Shown here: piece by piece, positions 1 through 8,775 of the stretch
How positions within the stretch are numbered: the stretch's first letter is position 1
Layout of the letters: the number at the start of each line of letters is the position of its first letter
Source: Euprymna scolopes
Lineage: Eukaryota; Mollusca; Cephalopoda; Sepiida; Sepiolidae
Direction of reading: 5' to 3'
Assembly (NCBI GenBank): GCA_024364805.1
Contig: CM044501.1
Span: 68,258,328 to 68,282,564 of the forward strand
Length of the DNA: 24,237 bases
Program-made: the position numbers and the translations under genes
Notes under the pieces: model-generated
The model's database searches: none
What the model was told of the DNA's origin: nothing
Seen by the model: the letters and a program-made list of their open reading frames with translations, nothing else

Positions 1-28
<28 letters not shown>
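1..28. repeat. (GT)n microsatellite
   Basis: The window opens inside an uninterrupted GT dinucleotide run, so the true start lies outside. It decays into GTAT and GTCT variants up to about position 50. Confidence 0.97.
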
Positions 29-32
<4 letters not shown>

Positions 33-50
33 ATCTGTGTCTGTGTGTTT

Positions 51-704
51 ATATACATGCACATATAAACATCAAAATAAATATAACAATCTAAGAATAG
101 AAGATCCACCACTTAGCAATATGAACAAAGTTTTGTAAATGCAAAATTGAAAAATATTGAATTTATGAGGATGCATTTTTTTAGCTACAATTTTATAAAC
201 ATACACAATTTACTTTCAATCAGTAAACTTTTGTAGTTTAAACGCCTGCATGAATAAACTGAGTTGAGTACATTGTCATAAGTTAAGATGTTTATATTTT
301 GAATAACACGCATGTGTAACTAATATACGAATGTGAGTATTTAGCAGTGTGTATGTGTGTGTACCCAACTTACTATGATGGTCAAAAATTGCCTCAGTAA
401 CGAATGAATTAGAAATGAATTAAAACTTTTTATTATGTCATCAATCCCGAGCAATAACATGACGATCTTGCTGGTTCAAACTCTTTTATAGGTGATGCTA
501 AATGCAAGAACAAAAATTAACTTCAGGAATATTAATAATAATATTGTTTTGTGACGGGAATCGTTACATAGTGTCGAATAGTAATGTTCTGTATTTGACA
601 TAGCCGTGAAATCAAGGCTTTTAGGATTTCGCTGTGTGAAAAACTTGTGTTGAAAAGTAAATTCATGTGTGGAAAGTAACGTAATTAATATGCACATGTT
701 GGCT
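51..704. other. AT-rich non-coding stretch
   Basis: I see no gene here. The only reading frame, 73 codons on the reverse strand at 476-697, has no recognisable motif and low-complexity composition. No terminal repeats or RNA-gene boxes were found. Confidence 0.6.
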
Positions 705-812
705 GCCCAATCAGTGCAAATCCGAGTTTGACGTAATGAAAATGGATTGGTTGGATGAGAAGCCCAGACTCTTTAAACCCCACAATAAAAGGAGCGCTTT
801 TTTGTCAGTCAA
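705..812 (+). promoter_or_regulatory. promoter-like cluster: CCAAT, CRE-like, TATA-like, initiator
   Basis: Several RNA polymerase II promoter motifs occur in a plausible order on the plus strand. There is a CCAAT box at 707-711, a CRE/PAR-bZIP-like TGACGTAA at 729-736, an inverted CCAAT (ATTGG) at 746-750, TTTAAA at 772-777, AATAAAAGG at 784-792, and TCAGTC (arthropod-type initiator) at 805-810. TTTAAA lies 35 bases and AATAAAAGG 23 bases upstream of the initiator A at 807; the usual TATA distance is about 30, so neither is ideal. The sequence downstream is GC-richer than its surroundings. No coding exon follows within the window that I can recognise, so any gene driven from here would have a non-coding first exon. 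The individual motifs are short, and the case rests on their clustering. Confidence 0.42.
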
Positions 813-1450
813 GAGCAGGATTTCCCCACATAAGGTTGAGAGTCGGGCTGCCCACTCCACCCACGCCACGGCCCATCTCCGTTCACTGACCGTCAGATAA
901 AGAGGGAGAGAAAAGACAATCGGTTGTCGAAAAAAGATTCCGTCGAGTCATTTTCGAAGAAGACTGCTTGTTAAAAAAAAGAAATTACATATATATATTT
1001 TTTAATTTTCTCCTTTTTATAACTGTATAAAATACTCATTTCCATTGTATTCAGAACTTATTTAATAATTAATCCTTACAAACGAAAACCTAGAATTACG
1101 TCTGGAGTCAATTATTTGTCGCATACTGACATTCGTGACTAACTCACAATGAATTATACCAAATTAAAGTAATTTCTTTCAGGAAACAGCAAGCAGGGCA
1201 AAGGGGCGGCCGATTTTGTCCGAAAAATATGACACGCGTATTTCAAGAGACTTGAGCTGTTCACTTTGTTTGTTTTTTTATTGTTTTCTTTCTTTAATCT
1301 TTATTCTTTTCCCGCAAACCACTGTTGAGCCGAGGTCATCGTAGAATTAATCAGGACCAATCGAGCTTGGAGGGGGAGGGCAAATCGGAACCGCCTAGGA
1401 CGATACGTATGTACTGGTGAATACTATAGTCTTCGCCGTGTTATACTGTG
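813..1450 (+). other. GC-richer stretch, possible non-coding first exon
   Basis: Downstream of the promoter-like cluster, 813-960 is C-rich (CCCACTCCACCCACGCCACG at 849-868). After an AT-rich spacer, 1190-1240 and 1325-1425 are again GC-richer, with GGGGCGG at 1203-1209 and a CCAAT at 1356-1360. No open frame of useful length starts here. A 5' UTR is one reading; unrelated single-copy DNA is another. Confidence 0.25.
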
Positions 1451-1793
1451 TGCGTTTGTTTACTTTGTTCTTATTAATGTATTATAGATGTGAGTAGCAA
1501 AATGTTTCTGTTCGGCTGACTCTCGTTTATAAGTAAGAATGTGTGCGGGATATGAAGACAGTTTGTATGTTAGTCATTGAATATTTCTTTGCGACTTGTC
1601 TCCTGCCTCTCTTGGACTAATGCACGGAGGGTGTTGTTTAGTATACATTATTGTGTCTTTCATGAGCGATCGGCTTTAGAGCAGAAAACTGATTGCGTTG
1701 ATGAGGTCTCATAGGAGGTTTTAAGTTCGCACTGGCTTAACATTTTTACATAGATTTGTTATTTTTAGAACTTGAAAGAATTTACATTACTGA
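1451..1793. other. unremarkable non-coding DNA
   Basis: I see no gene, terminal repeat or RNA-gene signal between the GC-richer block and the hAT-type MITE. Confidence 0.5.
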
Positions 1794-1801
1794 GTTAACA
1801 G
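1794..1801. repeat. target-site duplication, left copy (gttaacag)
   Basis: Perfect 8-bp direct repeat, partner at 2225-2232, abutting the TAG...CTA termini of the hAT-type MITE. Confidence 0.8.
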
Positions 1802-2224
1802 TAGTCATGAGACGATTCCAATATTTCCCGATTCCGATACAATTACCGATTCCAATTCCGATTCTTTATAAACCTCTAAATATTAAATATAAAGTGTTAC
1901 TTTGTCCCGATTACCGTAAAACACATTTTAAATGTGCCTATATTTTCTCAAACATAAAAACACACTTGTTAGAGGGGGGGTCTTGAGATTTTAGTCTTAA
2001 CTGGAAGGTTAAGTCAATAAATATTTATTATTGTATTATTACCACCAGCTATAGAAAATGTTTGTTAAACCAAGATCAACTTAAAAATAAAGATAATTTA
2101 AAGAATCGGTTTTGGCATCGGAAAATAGGCTCAATTTTTTCGATTCCGATAAAGCTCCGATTCCGATAAAAGCTCCGATTTTTCCGATTCGCGATACCGA
2201 TTCTGATTACTCGTCCCAAAACTA
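1802..2224. mobile_element. hAT-type MITE, 423 bp, with 8-bp target duplication
   Basis: The two ends form a short inverted repeat starting with TAG, as in many hAT elements. The left end reads TAGTCATGAGACGA at 1802-1815 and the right end, read on the minus strand from 2224, TAGTTTTGGGACGA, matching at 11 of 14 positions. A perfect 8-bp direct repeat, gttaacag, flanks the element at 1794-1801 and 2225-2232, which is the hAT target-duplication length. Both ends carry repeated GATTCCGAT-like motifs in the same orientation (about 1814-1865 and 2138-2205), typical of the subterminal clusters hAT transposases bind. No transposase frame is present, so this is a non-autonomous element. The family name is inferred from TIR, duplication length and subterminal repeats, not from a transposase. 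Confidence 0.8.
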
Positions 2225-2232
2225 GTTAACAG
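2225..2232. repeat. target-site duplication, right copy (gttaacag)
   Basis: Partner of the 8-bp direct repeat at 1794-1801. Confidence 0.8.
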
Positions 2233-2404
2233 GTTCATGTAAAATCTTACTTTTGTGAGTGAAGATGAAAAGCGAAGTTCGACGAAGCGGACTAGGGAAG
2301 AGTGTGGCAATTAGCGTTCTTTGTTTTTACTGTTCATATGAATAACTTCGCGATTAAGTAGCCGCAATAAATAGAAAGAGTATGAAAAGTTGGCAGTGTA
2401 AGAA

Positions 2405-2628
2405 TTTTAGAGACCGATAGTATGACAAAGTGATAGAGAGAGAAAAAAGTTTGAAAAGGCGAGAGAATGAGAGAGATAGAGAAAGTGGGACATAGTAAGA
2501 GAGATCGAGGGATATAGAGAAAATGTGAGAAATGATGAAATGGGGGGGTAGGCAAACAGAGCGTGGGACAGATAGAAAAAGAGTTTGAGAAAGTGAAAAA
2601 GAAAGAGAAACTTGGGAGAAACAATGTT
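2405..2628. repeat. purine-rich (GA) low-complexity tract
   Basis: About 220 bases are dominated by GAGA, GAAA and AAAG words on the plus strand, including a run of seven G at 2541-2547. The pyrimidine-rich complement yields spurious reverse-strand reading frames rich in Phe, Ser and Leu. Such a purine tract can form triplex-type DNA, but I see no clean mirror repeat. Confidence 0.8.
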
Positions 2629-2653
2629 CACAACTAATTTACTAACACAGATA

Positions 2654-3574
2654 CGAGGTGTCTTCAATAAGTTCCCAATCTTTTTTTTTTTTTTTCGTAT
2701 GGGCACTTTTATTGATAGTACATACATGAAATTCTAGTCCCCTTCGAAGAATTCTCCTCCGGCTACAATGCACTTGTACGATTCCAACAACTTCTAGAGG
2801 GCCCCATGGAAGTCTTCATATGTGAGCGTGCCAATGACCCTTGTCACAGCCTCTTTAATATCTTCAATTGTCTCATAATGACAGCCCCAAAGTTTTCCTT
2901 GAGCTTAAGAAATAACAAAACCTCACATGAAACAAAGAAGGACTATAGATAGGGTGGGCAGCTGCTTTGACGCCTATGACACCGTCTTTTTTCTGATCTT
3001 CTCTGATCACCCTTGGGACAAACTTTGTGCAAATCTCCCACATCTTCAGTTCTTCGCGAATAATTTTGTGTACAGCACCCACACTTATATCAAACTGTTC
3101 ACTTATCGTCTCTATAGACACACGACGGTCCTTACCCTTTATCTGACCAATCAACTATGGTGTTCTGATTTACTACTCCCACTTCTCTCATCATCTCTCA
3201 TAGATTCCCAGCCTTCCTTGAAACTCTTATGCCACCCAAAAACCGATGCTCGATTCATGTAAGATAGTCCAAAATCAGTCTGAAACATTCTATACGTTTC
3301 TGTGGTATTCTTACCAAGTTTAAAACAGAATTTTATTAGATCTAATGTTTCTCGCATCAAGATTACATTTTTGAAATTCACCAGCTGTGACAATCAGGCT
3401 TTAGTAGCGTGTATTCCAATTTCTGCCGTAGCTGTTCATTTGAACCTAAAATCATTAAAAAATGATCAGTCATTTCATAAGATGTATAGCAATAACATAC
3501 TGAATTTTCAAGAGTCTATGTCAATTGTATATTGCTTGTACAAAAAAGTCTGGAAACTCATTGAAGGCACCTAG
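2654..3574 (-). mobile_element. mariner element with internal deletion, 921 bp
   Basis: A Tc1/mariner-superfamily element lies in reverse orientation. The terminal inverted repeats are CGAGGTGTCTTCAATAAGTT at 2654-2673 and, read on the minus strand from 3574, CTAGGTGCCTTCAATGAGTT, matching at 17 of 20 positions; similarity continues into a T run on both sides. TA dinucleotides flank it at 2652-2653 and 3575-3576, the family's target duplication. A complete mariner is about 1.3 kb, so roughly 0.35-0.4 kb is missing from the transposase. TIR divergence indicates an old copy. It cannot encode its own transposase but might still have been mobilised by a relative. Confidence 0.92.
2734..3393 (-). 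pseudogene. mariner transposase remnant (HTH domain kept, catalytic core deleted)
   Basis: The start codon is at 3393 on the minus strand, and the first 80 codons run open to 3151. They carry the paired helix-turn-helix DNA-binding region of mariner transposases, including the motif HKSFKEGWESMRDDERSG. A small deletion near 3160 shifts the frame. The next frame (3154 to 2873) continues with the second helix-turn-helix, recognisable by RRVSIETISEQFDISVGAVH and IREELK. Around 2960-2985 the sequence then jumps to the C-terminal part, where a decayed match to the family's HPPYSPDLAPCDF region is seen. The first two catalytic aspartates are absent because of the deletion and the third is not preserved. 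The C-terminal codons FEGD and a stop survive at 2734-2748. Full-length relatives are about 345 residues. Family knowledge is from memory; the frames and the loss of the core are seen directly. Confidence 0.9.
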
Positions 3575-3576
3575 TA

Positions 3577-4380
3577 GTTATCGAACTCTGTAAGTTCGTA
3601 ATTACTATCCTCTTTTTTAATGGCGACAGTTGTAGCTCTTTATATATCACACTGCTTAGTAAAATCAAATAACAGTTTGTTATTTTTTTTTTATTTAGGG
3701 CAAAGAGATTTGTCATTTAATCAAATAATAATTCCTTAAAAGCAATTTGGACCGCCGTTTCAGTTTACCGTAATCAGAGAAGGACTGACAAATCATGGAA
3801 AATCAGGCCTCAAGGAAAATACGGAATTTGGATGCAGTCCAAAAAAAAAGGTAATTTTTTCCCTAGTGTTCATCTATGACTACTCGACGCTCCGGGGAAT
3901 TCATTTTCAGAACGGATTTATAAATGTCACAGGACTTCCCCAACTTTAACTAATTGGTTCTATTCTCCAACGGCTTCGATCACACTCCAACCCCAACCAA
4001 TGAACCAACACTAACTTCTAAGTAGCACACCATCTTCAGCGTCATATTTCCGATATGAACGAAAACCTAAAGAATAGCTCGATGAGGGGAAAAAGGTCTC
4101 GGTGGTCGTGGGTCCTCGTGGTAATGTTCTTTATTTTCTTTAGTGTCTTGTTCAGTTCAAGTTAGTAAAACTCCCCCCACCTGATCTCAACAAACGACTT
4201 TGCATATCGAAAATGGCGTGTGATTTATAACCGATTCGCGGGATCCATCGAAAATCCATCGTTTATCAAAGTAAATACGTTTCTAGTTTATCATGACCGT
4301 GTACTTACTAAATAACCTCCATGGAAAACCTGTGACTTACAACGTTTATTTAAAGAAAACTAGTTTGAATATTTTCATTT
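3577..4380. other. non-coding stretch without recognised elements
   Basis: No gene, inverted ends or microsatellite stands out. It holds a T run at 3681-3690 and an A run at 3840-3849. Composition is less AT-biased between 3740 and 4260 than in the neighbouring DNA, but no conserved frame is visible. Confidence 0.5.
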
Positions 4381-4381
4381 G

Positions 4382-4460
4382 AACCCAGTTAGCATAATGG
4401 TAAACTGTTTGCTAATAGATCGGTAGACCAGGGTTCAATCCTCGGTCGAGTTATATTAAA
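4382..4460 (+). repeat. degenerate tRNA-derived SINE-like promoter (A and B boxes)
   Basis: An A-box-like TTAGCATAATGGT at 4389-4401 is followed about 30 bases later by a B-box-like GGTTCAATCC at 4432-4441, the arrangement of a tRNA internal Pol III promoter. The T-arm is partly pairable (4430-4446), but the acceptor and anticodon stems do not fold, so this is not a functional tRNA gene. A decayed tRNA-derived SINE head is the simplest reading. No clear SINE tail or target duplication was identified downstream. Confidence 0.45.
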
Positions 4461-5474
4461 ACTTAAAGATGTTACTTGATCCTTCCTCACCAAACATTCA
4501 GGATTATAATGTGAGGATATTTCATCTGCAGGGATAGCGGCATCCCTCACACATCGATGTAATAGTTAATGTAAAAAGGAAACTTCGAGTCGCCGTCGAC
4601 TTTGTTCATACTGTAATGTTACCCACATTTACACATGGGACTCACATGCTTTAGCAGAGCACGTCGCCAGGAACAAAAGGCAAGTGATAACTTACTTGTT
4701 TGTTTCCGAGTACTTTCCCGAATAAAACGTGATCGTTTTCTCTCACATGATCTTGCCTCTTCTCTCTGACCTCTGTCCTTTCGACGGTCATCTACGTCTC
4801 CAAATGTGCTCCCAAACGTATTTCAAAACATTTTCACGGACGAGCTCCAGAATGTGCTCCTCTATTTGTTGCACACTATTTTCAAAATTTTTCTTTATCC
4901 TTATTGCGACGTCATTCCACATGTTATCATACAATGTAAGAATTTATATGTGATTAAACGCTGGTGCATATTTTTAATCAATATTCGATTAAAAGTGAAG
5001 GTAACAATGTCTGGGAATTACCACGCAATCAAGTAAAATAAATATAGGTTAAAAAGGAGGAGAAAAAAACGTTTCGTGGACAGAGGCGTTTATGTTAAGT
5101 CAGGCCCATACAAAAACACACGGAATTATACGTAAAGAAATGCCGACAGTATCTTTAACTAAATCAGCCAAAACTGTACAAATCTAATTTTCCAATGTTT
5201 TTTCTCATTGTTTATTCACATCCCCGTGTCTGAAATTAACCGCTTATTTAATGATATTATCGTGTCCACGGAATTTATATTAAGGTGTCTGTTCCGTGGG
5301 AACGTACCTGGATTGAATCCTATGGCTTTTGGCACGGGTCCATCCACTAGCTATTGGATAGCACAAAAGTTACACCCATGTTTCGAGCAGCGTTTGGCCA
5401 TTGTTTCTCTTTGTTTGAGTCTATGTTGTCTATATCATAGAGACTAGGCGTTACTGTTCGAATGGGTAATACAG
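4461..5474. other. non-coding stretch without recognised elements
   Basis: Short frames at 4729-5036 and 5208-5447 overlap one another and show no family motif. A B-box-like GGATTGAATCC at 5311-5321 is isolated, with no convincing A box upstream. Nothing else was recognised. Confidence 0.5.
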
Positions 5475-5528
5475 TTTTTTGTGTGTGTTTTTTTTTGTTT
5501 TTGTTTTTTGTTTTTGTTCTTTTTCTAG
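5475..5528 (+). repeat. T/GT-rich tract ending in CTAG
   Basis: A long T-rich run interspersed with G ends in TTTTTCTAG at 5520-5528, resembling a polypyrimidine tract plus splice acceptor. No plausible exon follows, so I annotate it only as low complexity. Confidence 0.7.
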
Positions 5529-5640
5529 TCCTAATTTTTTCCAAAGAATAAATTATCCTGTCTTTGACGCGGAGCTATCGTCACTGAAAATTGAACACTC
5601 TATAAATAATGAATAAAGCACTTTATGAGAAGCATAGCTT

Positions 5641-5661
5641 CTTTTTTTTTTTTTTTTTTTT
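5641..5661. repeat. poly-T run next to a 6-bp stem
   Basis: About 21 T follow the small dyad AGAAGC-ATA-GCTTCT at about 5629-5643. On the minus strand this is an A run that could be a decayed retroposon tail, but no retroposon body was recognised beside it. Confidence 0.7.
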
Positions 5662-5764
5662 CATTATAGCGTTTAGAAAAAAACAAAAGTTGTGTCGCGG
5701 ACAAACACCCAACTTGTCTGCGTCTAGAATCTCATCAGGAGACTGTTTCTTTCTCATGTCGACA

Positions 5765-5850
5765 AAACAAAAAAGAGAGAAAAATTGAACGAAAAAAAAA
5801 AAGAGAAGTGAGATCCCCCCCCCCCACAAAAAAAACTGAGACAGAGAGAA
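5765..5850. repeat. A/GA-rich tract with C11 homopolymer
   Basis: Low-complexity purine DNA is interrupted by eleven C at 5815-5825 and followed by an A run. Reverse-strand frames through it (5623-5865 and 5754-5954) are composition artefacts. Confidence 0.85.
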
Positions 5851-7004
5851 AGGAAAATAATACACAAATCATTTGTTGTATTTTTCTCAACCCCCTTTGC
5901 CGGTGTCAGGTTCAGGCGTTTTTGGCTCTTGACATTTTGAGGTGTTAAAAACAAGTGTTAATTCAGAGCAAAGACAAATGTGATCGACGAGTCTGTTAAT
6001 GAAAGTTGCAGCAACATACCTATTTACTTGCCAATCTATGAGATTTAAGTATAGCACAATGTCGTCGTTTTATGTGACAAAATCAACCGGCGTAGAAAGG
6101 ACATCTACACGTGAGTCACAGATATAACATGAAATAACAATATAATACGTATTATATTGCCGGAAATTCCAATGATAAAAACATAACAAGTTCAAAATAT
6201 TCGCTTGATGAAATTTCCACGTGATCATGTTTACATTGGCAGTAAAAGAGTAGATTATATATATTACGTAGGAATGATTCCTTTGGACTTTAAAAGCAGG
6301 TATTCCGAGCCCAGAAGTACATTCACAAACGAAAAACGCCAAATAAAACCAGTATACGCGAACCATTACTGGGAGCTCAAGTATGTGGGCGATCACCGAG
6401 AGTAGAGTGGAAAATTGTAGGGGATCCCAGCCCATGTAGAAATTAGCTGAGCAATGTAGACTATGTATGGATGAGAAATTAGCTATTCTAAACTTTAAAG
6501 CACCCCAAAATTTATTAAACTACTGTAAAGAGTTGAGTTGGGAGTGAGATGGCAACATATGCAGATATAGATGCCCCTTGCACAAAAATCATGTAATCTG
6601 CTAATCTCACAAAATAAAGTCTGAAAACACAATCGGAAGTTCGTTCATTGTATCGAATTGTAAAGGGAAATAAGGAAAATTGTCCAAAGTGTCTATTTTC
6701 TTTTCCTAAAGACAAAGAATTATTTTCCATGTAAACACAAAATAAAATTAAAAAAGGAGAATTCTAGCCGGAAAAATACAGTAAATAGGAGATATTTATA
6801 TTTTTAAAAGTTTTATAATCTATTATTAGCATTTTAAATTTCAGAAAGGTAAAGCGATATGTGTTTTTTGTTTGTTAAAAAGAAATATTTATCTATTTTT
6901 CACATAAATCTATTAATGACTTGTTGTTATTATTTTAGATAATTATTTTTTTTCTTTTAACTGTATTATTTTTTATGCATTAACGCAATATATGTAAACG
7001 GTTG
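5851..7004. other. AT-rich non-coding stretch
   Basis: I see no gene. The largest frame (121 codons, reverse strand, 6070-6435) has no motif and overlaps a 66-codon frame on the other strand. A 22-bp perfect palindrome centred on TACGTA lies at 6138-6159. From about 6730 the sequence becomes very AT-rich up to the minisatellite. Confidence 0.55.
6138..6159. repeat. 22-bp perfect palindrome
   Basis: Positions 6138-6159 read identically on both strands (CAATATAATAC followed by its complement). It is AT-rich, and the symmetry stops sharply on both sides. Confidence 0.8.
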
Positions 7005-7185
7005 AAACTCTAGCGTAAATAACCAAATCTCGTAAAGTCTAGTGTAAATAACCAAATTTCATAAACTCTAGTGTAAATAACAAAATCTCGTAAACTCTAG
7101 TTTAAATTACCAAATCTCGTTAAGTCTAATGTAAATAACTAAATCTCCTAAACTCTAGTGTAAAAAAACAAATCTCGTAAAGTCT
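7005..7185. repeat. 29-bp minisatellite, left block
   Basis: About six units with a 29-bp period; each contains the core GTGTAAATAACCAAATCTCG followed by TAAAGTCTA or TAAACTCTA. The block is interrupted in phase by the LINE at 7186 and continues after it, so the two blocks were one array. Confidence 0.95.
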
Positions 7186-7940
7186 TAATTGTGATGGATG
7201 GCTCTCGTCTGGGTGAGGCCCCGTGTTTTGACAAGCTTCTGGGTTTGACCTTTACTTCTGATCTGAAATGGAACACGTACATCAAGTCTGTTGCCAAGGT
7301 CGCTGGAAAGATGGTGGGATCCTTCTACCGCTCCAGAACATATCTCACTACTGATGCAATTCTCTACCTATATAAAAGCCAAGTACGTCCAAGGATGGAA
7401 TACTGTTGCCATATCTGGGCAGGAGCTTCTAAAAACAGCCTTTCCTGCCTTGACAGAGTACAAAATAGACTTCGTGGCTTAGTGGGGGATGCCCTTTTCT
7501 CTACCCTGCAACCTCTCTCCCACAGAAGAGACGTTGCGAGCCTATCCTTGTTTTATCGTTATTTCCATGGCAGGTGCTCGTCTGAACTCCAATCTCTGGT
7601 CCCCCCTCGCCAATCTTTCACGAAAAACACCCGTCTAGCTGAATCCACTGTCAAAAATTTCCCCCACTCTATATATGTGCCTAAATCAAAACGTGGATTC
7701 CATGAGCAAAGCTTCTTTCTTAGAACTCCACGCCTGTGGAACTCTGTTCCGTCTGCCTATTTCCCACCGGACTACAACTTGGATGTCTTCAAGTCCAACG
7801 TTAACAAATTCCTAATGAACCGCGCCCTTAAGTAAACACTACATCAAATCTCCACACTAACGTAATGTACTTGCAATAACCCTTATCCCTGAGTGGCTTC
7901 CGGGCCTTGATAAGTGGTGATCACTGTGTAAAAAAAAAAA
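7186..7940 (+). mobile_element. 5'-truncated Jockey/CR1-like LINE inserted in the minisatellite
   Basis: A 755-bp 3' portion of a non-LTR retrotransposon comprises the C-terminal part of the reverse transcriptase ORF (7191-7835), a 3' UTR of about 95 bp and an 11-base A tail at 7930-7940. The satellite sequence aaagtct occurs immediately before the element (7179-7185) and again at the tail junction (7938-7944). This fits a target duplication made by target-primed reverse transcription, though the three A are shared with the tail. The element interrupts one 29-bp unit at exactly this point. Truncation removes the endonuclease and the catalytic palm, so the copy is dead on arrival. Clade assignment is by recognised protein motifs only. 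Confidence 0.93.
7191..7835 (+). pseudogene. LINE reverse transcriptase C-terminal fragment (214 codons, open)
   Basis: The frame is open from the 5' truncation point to TAA at 7833-7835, with no internal stop or frameshift. There is no genuine start codon because the protein is cut off upstream. Residues about 14-30 (KLLGLTFTSDLKW) and 61-76 (YKSQVRPRMEYCCHIW) match the thumb-adjacent region conserved in Jockey/CR1-type LINEs. Residues 117-133 (SLSLFYRYFHGRCSSEL) and the later TPRLWNSVPSAYFPPDYN are the C-terminal signature of the same proteins. The catalytic FADD motif and the endonuclease lie upstream and are absent. Intactness of the frame suggests a fairly recent insertion. Three other 3' ends of related elements lie in this window at about 16.06, 16.3 and 22.4 kb. 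Confidence 0.93.
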
Positions 7941-8775
7941 GTCTAGTGTAAATAACGAAATCGCGTAAACTCTAGTGTAAATAAGTAAATCTCGTAAATT
8001 CTGGTATAAATAACCAAACCTCGTTAAGTCTAGTGTAAATAACGAAACCTCGTTAAGTCTAGTGTAAATAACTAAATCTCATAACTCTAGTGTAACTAAC
8101 TCAGCCTCATAAAGTCTAGTGTAAATAACCAAACCTCGTTAAGTCTAGTGTAAATAAGTAAATCTCATAAATTTTGGTGTAAATAACTAAATCTCATAAA
8201 GTCTAGTGTAAATAACCAAATTTCGTAAACTCTAGTGTAAATAACTAAATCTCATAAAATGTAATGCAAATAACTAAATCTCGTAAAGTCTAGTGTAAAT
8301 AACCAAACCTCGTTAAGTCTAGTGTAAATAACTCAATCTCATAAAGTCTAGTGTAAATAACTCAATCTCATAAATTCTGGTGTAAATAACTACATCTCAT
8401 AAAGTCTAGTGTAAATAGGCAAATCTCATAAAGTCTAGTGTAAATAACAAAATCTCGTAAAGTATCGTGTAAATAACTAAATTTCATAAATTCTGGTGTA
8501 AATAACCAAATCTCGTAAACTCTACTGTAAATAACAAAATCTAGTAAGTCTAGTGTAAATAACAAAATCTAGCAAGTCTAGTGTAAATAACCAAATCTCG
8601 TTAAGTGTAGTGTAAATAACCAAATCTCGTTAAGTGTAGTGTAAATAACCAAATCTCGTTAAGTGTAGTGTAAATAATCAAATCTCCCAAAGTATAGTGT
8701 AAATAACCAAATCTCATAAAGTCTAGTGTATATAAGTAAATCTCGTAAATTCTGGTATAAATAACCAAATCTCCT
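7941..8775. repeat. 29-bp minisatellite, right block
   Basis: About 29 units of the same 29-bp repeat run to 8775, with variants at the unit's end (AAAGTCTAG, AAACTCTAG, TTAAGTCTAG, AAATTCTGG). Three consecutive units at about 8585-8670 share a rare TTAAGTGTAG variant, a sign of recent local duplication. A variant pair containing AATAAGTAAATCTCGTAAAT appears near both ends (about 7980 and 8731). There are no unique spacers between units, so this is a plain tandem array. Confidence 0.96.

Noticed and set aside
2334-2727. Two reverse-strand frames of 96 and 106 codons
   Set aside because: They are the complement of the purine tract and overlap each other in different frames.
4382-4453. Functional tRNA gene
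   Set aside because: Acceptor and anticodon stems do not pair; only the A and B boxes and part of the T-arm remain.
5311-5340. Second SINE, based on GGATTGAATCC followed by GGCACGGG
   Set aside because: It resembles the B-box part of a cephalopod SINE, but no A box is found at the right distance.
5475-5668. Two splice-acceptor look-alikes (T-rich tract then CTAG, and T run then CATTATAG)
   Set aside because: No open exon or donor follows either of them.
6070-6435. 121-codon reverse-strand frame
   Set aside because: No motif, AT-driven composition, and it includes a 22-bp palindrome. It is overlapped by a frame on the other strand.
8368-8565. 65-codon reverse-strand frame
   Set aside because: It lies wholly in the 29-bp array; a period not divisible by three and shared words explain its repetitive protein.
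7941-8775. CRISPR-like array of 29-bp repeats
   Set aside because: The units are directly adjacent with no unique spacers and the context is eukaryotic, so it is a minisatellite.
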